Shown: in pieces, positions 57,481 through 64,000 of the stretch
Position numbering within the stretch: the stretch's first letter is position 1
How the letters are laid out: each line of letters begins with the position of its first letter
The notes under the pieces: model-generated
Seen by the model: the letters and a program-made list of their open reading frames with translations, nothing else
Told to the model about the DNA's origin: nothing
Database searches by the model: none
Assembly (NCBI RefSeq): GCF_030944405.1
Contig: NZ_CP132339.1
Coordinates: forward strand, 2,418,001-2,482,000
Direction of reading: 5' to 3'
Source: Janthinobacterium sp. J1-1
Lineage (GTDB): Bacteria > Pseudomonadota > Gammaproteobacteria > Burkholderiales > Burkholderiaceae_D
Length of the DNA stretch: 64,000 nt
Position numbers and translations under genes: made by a program

Positions 57481-57927
57481 ATGATAGGGAAACTCGACGA
57501 TTACCTGCGCTTTCACGAGTCTGCGCTGAGCTTGCGTTCGACACGCCAGGAATTGCTCGCCTCGAATATCGCCAACGCCGATACGCCCAACTACAAGGCG
57601 CGCGACGTCGATTTCGCCAGCGCCCTGAAAGGCGTGCTGGCCCGCGGCGAGGGCGTGGCGCCGGCCCTGACTGGCACGGCTGCGAAGCATCTGCCAGGCA
57701 ACGGCGTGGCCGCCGGCACCGCCACCGGCGCCAAGGTCGAAACCATGCCGGACGGCACGCCGCTGCTGTACCGCGCACCGGCCCAGGGCGCCGTCGACGG
57801 CAATACGGTCGACATGGACCTGGAGCGCAATGCCTTTGCGGACAATGCGATTCGTTATGAAGCGAGCATCACGCTACTCAATTCGCAGATCAAGAGCATG
57901 CTGACGGCCATCCAGGGAGGACAATAA
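57481..57927 (+). CDS. flgB: Flagellar basal-body rod protein FlgB
   Basis: The 148-residue proximal rod protein has the conserved N-terminal rod motif ([29 protein letters not shown]) and a C-terminal coiled-coil region ([21 protein letters not shown]). The ATG is preceded by CCGGAG. The 163 bases between flgA and flgB hold the flgB promoter region. There GGACCTTTCCGG (57460-57471) resembles the inner part of the flhB/flhF elements, but the full element is not present. It heads the flgBCDEFGHI operon. Confidence 0.96.
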   Translation: MIGKLDDYLRFHESALSLRSTRQELLASNIANADTPNYKARDVDFASALKGVLARGEGVAPALTGTAAKHLPGNGVAAGTATGAKVETMPDGTPLLYRAPAQGAVDGNTVDMDLERNAFADNAIRYEASITLLNSQIKSMLTAIQGGQ

Positions 57928-57929
57928 TC

Positions 57930-58331
57930 ATGTCGCTGTTTAATATTTTCAATGTTTCCGGTTCAGCAATGAGCGCCCAGGCGCAGCGCCTGAACACCGT
58001 GGCCAGCAACTTGGCCAATGCCGACAGCGCCACCAGCGCCAGTGGCGAAGCCTACCGCGCCAAGCAGGTGGTGTTCGAAGCCGTGCCGCTGGCCAATGGC
58101 GGCACCGCCGTCAAGGTGCAGAAGGTGATCGAAGATCCTTCGCCGATGAAACTGGTGTACGACCCGAAGAATCCGCTGGCCGACGACAAGGGCTATGTCA
58201 CCATGCCTAACGTCAATACCGTCGATGAAATGGTCAATATGCTGTCCGCGTCGCGCTCCTACCAGACGAACGTGGAAACCATGAACGCGGCCAAGTCGCT
58301 GCTCCTGAAAACACTCACCCTCGGCCAATAA
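57930..58331 (+). CDS. flgC: Flagellar basal-body rod protein FlgC
   Basis: The 133-residue rod protein has the family N-terminus ([35 protein letters not shown] in pieces), the central [40 protein letters not shown], and the C-terminal helix [14 protein letters not shown]. It starts 3 bases after the flgB stop. Confidence 0.97.
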   Translation: MSLFNIFNVSGSAMSAQAQRLNTVASNLANADSATSASGEAYRAKQVVFEAVPLANGGTAVKVQKVIEDPSPMKLVYDPKNPLADDKGYVTMPNVNTVDEMVNMLSASRSYQTNVETMNAAKSLLLKTLTLGQ

Positions 58332-58347
58332 GGCCTGATTGATCATT

Positions 58348-59049
58348 ATGGCAACCATCGATACCAGCACTCCCGCCGTCACCACCGATCTGATGGCGAC
58401 TATGAATCCGAAGAAAACCACGGCCGCCGCCGGCAGCGTGGAAGAGGACACCAATAAATTCCTCACCTTGCTGGTCACGCAGCTGCAAAACCAGGACCCG
58501 ATGAATCCGCTCGACAATGCGCAGCTGACCAGCCAGCTGGCCCAGCTGTCGACGGTGACCGGCGTCAACAAGCTCAATTCGACCCTGGAAACCTTGAAAA
58601 CCAGTTACCAACAAGCCGAATCGATGCAGGCAGCCAATATCATCGGCCATGGCGTGCTGACGGCCGGCAAGGGCATCACCTTGAGCAAAAGCGCCGCCCT
58701 GCTGGGCGTCGACCTGGCCACGGCGGCCGACAATGTCAAGGTCGTCATCTATGACGGCGCCGGCAAGGAAGTCCATTCCATCGACCTGGGCGCCCAGGCG
58801 GCTGGTACCTTGCCGCTGGGCTGGAACGGCGAAACCGGCGAAAAAGATGCCGAAGGCAAGGCCATCGTGCTGGCCGACGGCGCGTATACCTTTGATGTCG
58901 TGGCCACCCGCGGCGGTGAAAAACTCAAGGACGCCACCGGCCTGACCTTCGGTTCGGTGGCCAGCGTCTCGACCGGCACGGCCGGCGTGAAATTGAATGT
59001 GCCGGGCGTGGGCAGCATCAGCATGGCCGACGTGAAGCAGATCTTGTAA
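58348..59049 (+). CDS. flgD: Flagellar hook assembly scaffold FlgD
   Basis: The 233-residue hook cap protein directs FlgE polymerisation. The N-terminal export/assembly region has EEDTNKFLTLLVTQLQNQDPMNPLDNAQLTSQLAQLSTVTGVNKLN. The C-terminal FlgD tudor/Ig-like part has VVIYDGAGKEVHSIDLG, GTLPLGWNGETGEKDAEGKAIVLADGAYTFDV and YTF-type strands. The ATG at 58348 gives MATIDTS, with only a weak ribosome site. It is in the same operon, 16 bases after flgC. Confidence 0.96.
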   Translation: MATIDTSTPAVTTDLMATMNPKKTTAAAGSVEEDTNKFLTLLVTQLQNQDPMNPLDNAQLTSQLAQLSTVTGVNKLNSTLETLKTSYQQAESMQAANIIGHGVLTAGKGITLSKSAALLGVDLATAADNVKVVIYDGAGKEVHSIDLGAQAAGTLPLGWNGETGEKDAEGKAIVLADGAYTFDVVATRGGEKLKDATGLTFGSVASVSTGTAGVKLNVPGVGSISMADVKQIL

Positions 59050-59128
59050 GTGTTGCAAACCCCTTTGCAGCCTGAAACCCGCTGCTCCCTGACCATCTAA
59101 CGAAAAAATTCCTTACCAGGAGCAAACA

Positions 59129-60676
59129 ATGTCTTTCCAACAAGGCCTGAGCGGCTTGAACGGCGCCGCCAAATCGCTGGACGTCATCGGCAACAATATC
59201 GCCAACTCGGGCACCGTCGGTTTCAAGCAGTCGCAGGCGCAATTCGCCGATATCTACGCCAGCTCGCTGTATGGCGTGTCCGGCAACCAGGCCGGCATCG
59301 GCGTGGCGGTTTCGCAAGTGACGCAATCATTTACCCAGGGTAACCTGGAAACCTCGGCCAATCCGCTCGACATCGCCATCAACGGCGGCGGGTTTTTCCG
59401 CACCAACGCGGGCGGCACCATCCAGTATTCGCGCAACGGCCAGTTCCAGGTCGACAAGAACGGCTTCATCGTCAATGCCCAGAACGCCCAGCTGACCGGC
59501 TACCCGGTCGATGCCAACGGCAAGGTGCTGGCCGGCGCACCGGTCGCGCTGCAGATCGACCCGGGCGACATGAGCCCGCAGGCCACCACCAAGGTCGACA
59601 CCCAGATCAATCTCAATTCGAATTCGGAAATGCCGACCACGGTGCCGTTCAGCATGAACCAGCCGACCTCGTACAACAAGCAGATCCCCGTCGCCGTCTA
59701 CGATACGCTGGGCAATGCGCACACCATGTCGATGTTCTACGTCAAGACCGGCACCAATACCTGGGACGTGTATACCGCCTCCGATGACCTGGAAGTGACC
59801 AGCGGCAAGGCTGCCGCGGCGCTGCAGACCGATCCCGCCGCCCTGGCCGCGCGCACCGCCTACCAGGCCGCCGTGACCGCCGTGCCGCAGGTGCCGGCCA
59901 ATGTCGCCAGTGCCGCGATTGCCTATGCCAATGCGGCCGGCGCCGCCGTCACCACCGCCGCCGGTGCCTCCGGCGCCAGTACCGCGCAACTGGCCGCGAT
60001 TGCCGCCACCTATGGCAGCGCGGTGGCCAACGGCGTCAATTCGACCCGCACGCCGGACCAGATCGACGCCGCGATTGCCGCCGCCACCGTGGTGCCAGCC
60101 GTGAAGACCGCTTCGCTGATCTTCAACAGCGTCGGCAGCCTGGACAAGGCCGCCATGCTGGCGCTCAATCCGCCGCAAACCCTGCCGATCGATGTCACCC
60201 TGCCGATCATCCCGGCCACCGGCGCCAACGGCACCCTGGCGATCAAGGTCGATTTCAGCAACTCGACCCAGCTGGGGATCGCCACCAGTGAAAAGAAAAC
60301 CATCGCCGACGGCTACGCGGCCGGCCAGCTGAGCCGTTTCGTGGTGGGCGCCGACGGCATCATCCAAGGCCAGTACAGCAATGGCCGCACGCGCGACCTG
60401 GGCCAGGTGATCGTGACCTCGTTTACCAATCCGAACGGCCTGCAGCCGCTGGGTAACAATGCCTGGGGCGAGACCTCGACCTCGGGCAGCCCCATCATCG
60501 GCGAACCGGGCACCGGCACCGCCGGCAGCCTGCGCTCGTCGGCGGTGGAGGTCTCGAACGTCGATCTGACGGCCGAGCTGGTCAACATGATCACCGCCCA
60601 GCGTGCCTACCAGGCCAATGCGCAGACCATCAAGACGCAGGATTCGATCCTGCAGACCCTCGTGAATCTGCGGTAA
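59129..60676 (+). CDS. flgE: Flagellar hook protein FlgE with Ala-rich insertion
   Basis: The 515-residue hook subunit has the conserved N-terminal (MSFQQGLSGLNGAAKSLDVIGNNIANSGTVGFK) and C-terminal (VSNVDLTAELVNMITAQRAYQANAQTIKTQDSILQTLVNLR) D0 parts. The hook body has NPLDIAINGGGFF, YSRNGQFQVDKNGFIV, and PVAVYDTLGNAHTMSMFYVKTGTNTWDVYTASDD. About 100 residues (about 225-327) form an insertion very rich in Ala/Thr/Val, placed in the outer domain between WDVYTASD and SLIFNSVGSLD. The family core is about 400 residues. AGGAGC precedes the ATG. Confidence 0.96.
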   Translation: MSFQQGLSGLNGAAKSLDVIGNNIANSGTVGFKQSQAQFADIYASSLYGVSGNQAGIGVAVSQVTQSFTQGNLETSANPLDIAINGGGFFRTNAGGTIQYSRNGQFQVDKNGFIVNAQNAQLTGYPVDANGKVLAGAPVALQIDPGDMSPQATTKVDTQINLNSNSEMPTTVPFSMNQPTSYNKQIPVAVYDTLGNAHTMSMFYVKTGTNTWDVYTASDDLEVTSGKAAAALQTDPAALAARTAYQAAVTAVPQVPANVASAAIAYANAAGAAVTTAAGASGASTAQLAAIAATYGSAVANGVNSTRTPDQIDAAIAAATVVPAVKTASLIFNSVGSLDKAAMLALNPPQTLPIDVTLPIIPATGANGTLAIKVDFSNSTQLGIATSEKKTIADGYAAGQLSRFVVGADGIIQGQYSNGRTRDLGQVIVTSFTNPNGLQPLGNNAWGETSTSGSPIIGEPGTGTAGSLRSSAVEVSNVDLTAELVNMITAQRAYQANAQTIKTQDSILQTLVNLR

Positions 60677-60694
60677 TACAGCAAGGAGCAGCAC

Positions 60695-61438
60695 ATGGAC
60701 CGTCTTATCTACACCGCCAGCTCGGGTGCCAAGCACATCATGGAGAAGCAGGCGACCACCGCCAACAACCTGGCGAACGCGACCAGCACGGGCTTTCGCG
60801 CCCAGCTCGACTCGTTTCGCGCGGTGCCGGTGGTGGCCGACGGCATGATGCCGACGCGTACCTTTGTCGTCGATTCGACGGTCGGCACCAACTTCGAGCA
60901 GGGGCCGATGATCCATACCGGCCGCGCGCTCGACGTGGCAGTGGAAAACAATGGCTGGATCGCGGTGCAGTCGGCCGACGGTTCGGAAGCCTATACCCGC
61001 AACGGCGCCTTCAAGCTCAACGAGAACGGCATGCTGCAAACCCAGTCCGGCCTGATGGTGCAGGGCGATACGGGGCCGCTGGCGGTGCCGCCCGGCGTGA
61101 CGGTGTCTATCGCCGGCGACGGCACCATCGGCACGATTTCCACCGACGTGCCGCCGGGGCCGTTGACCGTGCTGGGCCGCATCAAGCTGGTCAACCCGCC
61201 CGAGCAGATGCTGGTGCGCGGCGACGACGGCCTGTTCCGCGTCAAGGACGGCAGCGTGCCGCCGGCCGACCAGACCGTCAAGCTGACCACCGGCGCCCTG
61301 GAGGGCAGCAATGTCAGCCCGGTCGACTCGATGGTGACCATGATCGCGCTGGCGCGCCAGTTCGAAACACAAATGAGCCTGCTCAAGAATGCCGAGAACA
61401 ACGCGGCGAAAGCCACCCAGATCCTCGCTTTGAATTGA
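60695..61438 (+). CDS. flgF: Flagellar basal-body rod protein FlgF
   Basis: The 247-residue proximal rod protein has the start MDRLIYTASSGAKHIMEKQATTANNLANATSTGFRAQLDSFRAVPV, the block ALDVAVENNGWIAVQSADGSEAYTRNGAFKLNENGMLQTQSGL, and the C-terminus LVTMIALARQFETQMSLLKNAENNAAKATQIL (with VSPVDSMVTMIALAR). It follows flgE by 18 bases. Confidence 0.96.
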   Translation: MDRLIYTASSGAKHIMEKQATTANNLANATSTGFRAQLDSFRAVPVVADGMMPTRTFVVDSTVGTNFEQGPMIHTGRALDVAVENNGWIAVQSADGSEAYTRNGAFKLNENGMLQTQSGLMVQGDTGPLAVPPGVTVSIAGDGTIGTISTDVPPGPLTVLGRIKLVNPPEQMLVRGDDGLFRVKDGSVPPADQTVKLTTGALEGSNVSPVDSMVTMIALARQFETQMSLLKNAENNAAKATQILALN

Positions 61439-61509
61439 TAGGGCGGGCCGCATAATGGTCGAATAGAAATTGTCACAGGGCCTGCGCGCGCTGTTATTGG
61501 AGAAAAATC

Positions 61510-62292
61510 ATGATACGTTCCCTTTGGATTGCCAAGACCGGCCTGGAAGCGCAGCAAACGCAGATGGACGTGATCGCCAATAATCTGGCCAACGTCAGCA
61601 CCACCGGCTTCAAGAAATCGCGCGCCGTGTTCGAAGATTTGCTGTACCAGAACGTGCGCCAGCCTGGCGCGCAGTCGTCGCAGCAGACCCAGCTGCCATC
61701 GGGCCTGCAGATCGGTACCGGCGTGCGCACCGTCGCCACCGAACGCATCCATACCCAGGGCAACCCGCAGGCGTCCGGCAATTCGCGCGACGTGATGATC
61801 AACGGCACCGGCTTTTTCCAGGTGCTGCTGCCCGACGGCGCCACCGCCTACACCCGCGACGGCTCATTCCAGACCGACGCCAACGGCCAGCTGGTGACCT
61901 CCGAAGGCTTCGTGATCCAGCCGGCGATCACCGTGCCGACCAATGCCCTGAGCCTGACGGTGGCGCGCGACGGCACCGTCTCGGTGACCTTGCCCGACAC
62001 CGTCGCGCCATCGCAGATCGGCGCGCTGCAACTGACCACCTTTGTCAATCCGGCCGGCCTGGAATCGAAGGGCGAAAACCTGTACATGGAAACCGGCGCC
62101 TCGGGCGTGGCGCAGACCAATACGCCGGGCACGAATGGCGCCGGCCTCTTGATGCAGGGCTATATCGAAACCTCGAACGTCAACGTGGCCGAGGAAATGG
62201 TCAACATGATCCAGACCCAGCGCGCCTACGAAATCAACAGCAAGGCGATCACCACGTCCGACCAGATGTTGCAGAAACTTTCACAGCTTTAA
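61510..62292 (+). CDS. flgG: Flagellar distal rod protein FlgG
   Basis: This 260-residue protein, the usual FlgG length, opens [57 protein letters not shown], continues with [38 protein letters not shown], and ends in [38 protein letters not shown] precedes the ATG. The 71 bases before it show no separate promoter I can support. Confidence 0.97.
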   Translation: MIRSLWIAKTGLEAQQTQMDVIANNLANVSTTGFKKSRAVFEDLLYQNVRQPGAQSSQQTQLPSGLQIGTGVRTVATERIHTQGNPQASGNSRDVMINGTGFFQVLLPDGATAYTRDGSFQTDANGQLVTSEGFVIQPAITVPTNALSLTVARDGTVSVTLPDTVAPSQIGALQLTTFVNPAGLESKGENLYMETGASGVAQTNTPGTNGAGLLMQGYIETSNVNVAEEMVNMIQTQRAYEINSKAITTSDQMLQKLSQL

Positions 62293-62351
62293 TCAGCTTC
62301 ATTATTCAGTTGTCATGCCATCCGGCTGCCGGATGGCATCGGAGGCTCTTC

Positions 62352-63002
62352 ATGCGTTATCCCGTCTTTGCCATCCTTGCTGCAGCCGTCCTGTCCGGCT
62401 GCGCGGTTACCCCCACCTCGATCGTGCCTTATCCGACTACCACGCGCGCGCCGATGCCCGAGCCGGTGGTGGCCACCAATGGCGCCATCTACCAGCCGTC
62501 GACCTACCGCCCGGCCTTCGAAGACCGCCGCGCACGCCATGTGGGCGACACGCTGATCATTGCGATTACCGAACGCACCAACGCCGTCAAGGCGGGCGCC
62601 AGTTCGGGCAACAAATCGAACAGCGCCAGTTTCGGCACGCCCGGCCTGCTGCAGGGGCGCTTCGGCGGCACGGTGGCGGTGGAAGGCAAGCTCAGCAACT
62701 CCGCTGGCGACAATCAGTCGGCCAGCAACACCTTTTCCGGCACCATTGGCGTGACGGTGATCGAAGAACTGCCGAACGGCAATCTGATCGTGGCCGGCGA
62801 GAAACAGATCGCCATGAACAAGGGCACCGAATTCATCCGCTTCTCGGGCATGGTCAATCCGGACACGATCGGCATCGGCAACGTCGTGCCGTCGACCCAG
62901 GTGGCCGACGCGCGCGTGGAATACCGCACCAACAGCCAGATCGACCGCGCCGAAATGGCCTCGATGGCCTCGCGCTTCTTCCTCAGCCTGTTGCCGTTCT
63001 GA
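62352..63002 (+). CDS. flgH: Flagellar L-ring lipoprotein FlgH
   Basis: The 216-residue outer-membrane L-ring subunit has a lipoprotein signal (MRYPVFAILAAAVLSGC, lipid Cys17). It continues with YQPSTYRPAFEDRRARHVGDTLIIAITERTNAVKAGASSGNKSNS and VTVIEELPNGNLIVAGEKQIAMNKGTEFIRFSGMVNPDTIGIGNVVPSTQVADARVEY, and ends ASRFFLSLLPF. GGAGG stands 6 bases before the ATG; earlier in-frame starts are not supported. It depends on LspA (5.4 kb) for maturation. Confidence 0.97.
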   Translation: MRYPVFAILAAAVLSGCAVTPTSIVPYPTTTRAPMPEPVVATNGAIYQPSTYRPAFEDRRARHVGDTLIIAITERTNAVKAGASSGNKSNSASFGTPGLLQGRFGGTVAVEGKLSNSAGDNQSASNTFSGTIGVTVIEELPNGNLIVAGEKQIAMNKGTEFIRFSGMVNPDTIGIGNVVPSTQVADARVEYRTNSQIDRAEMASMASRFFLSLLPF

Positions 63003-63004
63003 TT

Positions 63005-64000
63005 ATGGCGACCGTGACTTTTCCCCGCCTGCTGGCCGCTTGCGCACTGGCCGCATCGATGATCGCGCCGCTGGCGCAGGCCGAACGCCTGAAAGACCTG
63101 GCCAGCATCGCCGGCGTGCGCCAGAATCAGCTGATGGGCTATGGCCTGGTGGTGGGCCTGGACGGCAGTGGCGACCAGACCACGCAGACCCCGTTTACCA
63201 TCCAGAGCGTGGCAGCCATGCTGCAGCAGCAGGGCATCAACTTGCCGCAAGGCTCCAGCCTGCAACTGAAAAACGTCGCCGCCGTGATGGTGACGACGGC
63301 CTTGCCGGCGTTTGCCCAGCCGGGCCAGCTGCTCGACGTCACCGTGTCGTCGATGGGTAACGCGAAGAGCTTGCGCGGCGGCACCTTGCTGATGACGCCG
63401 CTGAAGGGCGCCGATGGCCAGGTATATGGCATGGCGCAGGGCAATGTGCTGGTCGGCGGCGTGGGCGCGCAGGCGGCCGGCAGTTCCGTGACCGTCAATC
63501 ATTTGAGCGTGGGGCGCATCTCGGGCGGCGCCACGGTCGAGCGCAGCGTCGCCAGCGCGGTGGGCGCCAACGACATCATCCGCCTCGAATTGAACGCCAC
63601 CGATTTCGCCACCGCCAGCCGGGTGGTCGAGGCCGTCAACAGCCGCTATGGCCCCGGCACCGCCGCCGCGCTCGACGGGCGCGTGATCCAGGTGCGCACG
63701 CCCGCCGGCAGCAACCAGCGCGTGGCCTTTCTGGGCCAGCTCGAAAGCATCGAAGTCAACCCGGCCCGCCTGGCCGCCAAGGTCATCATGAACGCGCGTA
63801 CCGGTTCGGTGGTGATGAACCAGTCGGTGACCCTGGAAACCTGCGCCATTTCGCACGGTAACTTGTCGGTGACGATCAATACCGAGCCGCAGGTCAGCCA
63901 GCCGCCGCCATTGTCTGGCGGCACCACGGTCGTCACGCAGACGGCGCAGATCGATATCAAGAAGGAACCGGGCAAGGTGATGCTGGTCAAGGGCGGCGCC
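63005..64000 (+). CDS. flgI: Flagellar P-ring protein FlgI (3' end outside window)
   Basis: The frame is open from ATG 63005, 2 bases after the flgH stop, to the window edge (332 codons seen; the family is about 370 residues). A signal peptide (MATVTFPRLLAACALAASMIAPLAQA) is followed by ERLKDLASIAGVRQNQLMGYGLVVGLDGSGDQTTQTPFT, LKNVAAVMVTTALPAFAQPGQLLDVTVSSMGNAKSLRGGTLL, GADGQVYGMAQGNVLVGG, and LGQLESIEVNPARLAAKVIMNARTGSVVMNQSV. It forms the periplasmic P ring, assisted by FlgA. Confidence 0.97.
   Translation, partial: MATVTFPRLLAACALAASMIAPLAQAERLKDLASIAGVRQNQLMGYGLVVGLDGSGDQTTQTPFTIQSVAAMLQQQGINLPQGSSLQLKNVAAVMVTTALPAFAQPGQLLDVTVSSMGNAKSLRGGTLLMTPLKGADGQVYGMAQGNVLVGGVGAQAAGSSVTVNHLSVGRISGGATVERSVASAVGANDIIRLELNATDFATASRVVEAVNSRYGPGTAAALDGRVIQVRTPAGSNQRVAFLGQLESIEVNPARLAAKVIMNARTGSVVMNQSVTLETCAISHGNLSVTINTEPQVSQPPPLSGGTTVVTQTAQIDIKKEPGKVMLVKGGA

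Overview
The window is high-GC chromosomal DNA from a betaproteobacterium, most likely an Oxalobacteraceae member close to Janthinobacterium, Massilia or Duganella. The grounds are an alpha-hydroxyketone quorum-sensing locus of the CqsA/LqsA/JqsA type (described in Janthinobacterium), PEP-CTERM surface proteins, a TonB-ExbB-ExbD-ExbD-TPR cluster, and flagellar gene order typical of beta/gamma-proteobacteria. No rRNA, tRNA, insertion sequence, prophage or CRISPR array was seen. The organism-level call is inference from protein content.

Layout. 1-2.6 kb: tail of an MFS transporter, AlkA-type glycosylase, XdhC-like protein and a 47-residue membrane peptide. 2.6-10 kb (minus strand): housekeeping series ribF-ileS-lspA-coaBC-dut plus an M48-family lipoprotein whose zinc site is altered. 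10-14 kb (minus): tonB-exbB-exbD-exbD-TPR. 14.5-19.4 kb (minus): prkA-yeaH-spoVR stress operon with a good sigma70-type promoter. 20-23.5 kb (plus): adenine deaminase and an FtsX-like permease. 23.5-27.3 kb: quorum-sensing locus, with jqsS-jqsR on minus and jqsA divergent on plus, separated by 166 bases that carry a duplicated 15-base motif. 27.3-30 kb: truncated globin, rmuC and a PEP-CTERM protein. 30.3-34.7 kb (minus): moaA, a fused mobA-moeA and chrA. 34.8-44.5 kb: rne with a 680-base leader, divergent rluC, HAD phosphatase, Rieske protein, SppA peptidase, a candidate small RNA, a Cys-tailed hypothetical protein, an RsuA/RluB-type pseudouridine synthase and a FAH-family protein.

44.5-64 kb is mainly flagellar. 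flhB-flhA-flhF-flhG-fliA-motC-motD gives the export gate, placement GTPase and regulator, sigma28 and a stator pair. After a short accessory stretch (YciH, a hypothetical protein, an acyltransferase remnant, a PEP-CTERM protein and a CPBP-like membrane protein) come flgN-flgM and flgA on minus and flgBCDEFGHI on plus; flgI runs off the right end. FlgM is the anti-sigma28 factor, and its gene carries a textbook sigma28 promoter, so the fliA-flgM checkpoint lies within this window. Two near-identical 37-base elements upstream of flhB and flhF look like master-regulator sites.

The most notable items are the JQS-type locus with its duplicated motif, the shared flhB/flhF element, the candidate small RNA at about 41.88-42.06 kb, the degenerate nucleotide-binding loop of FlhG, the altered M48 zinc site, and the rearrangement scar at 53.9-54.3 kb. 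All functional statements come from motif reading; no database search was run.
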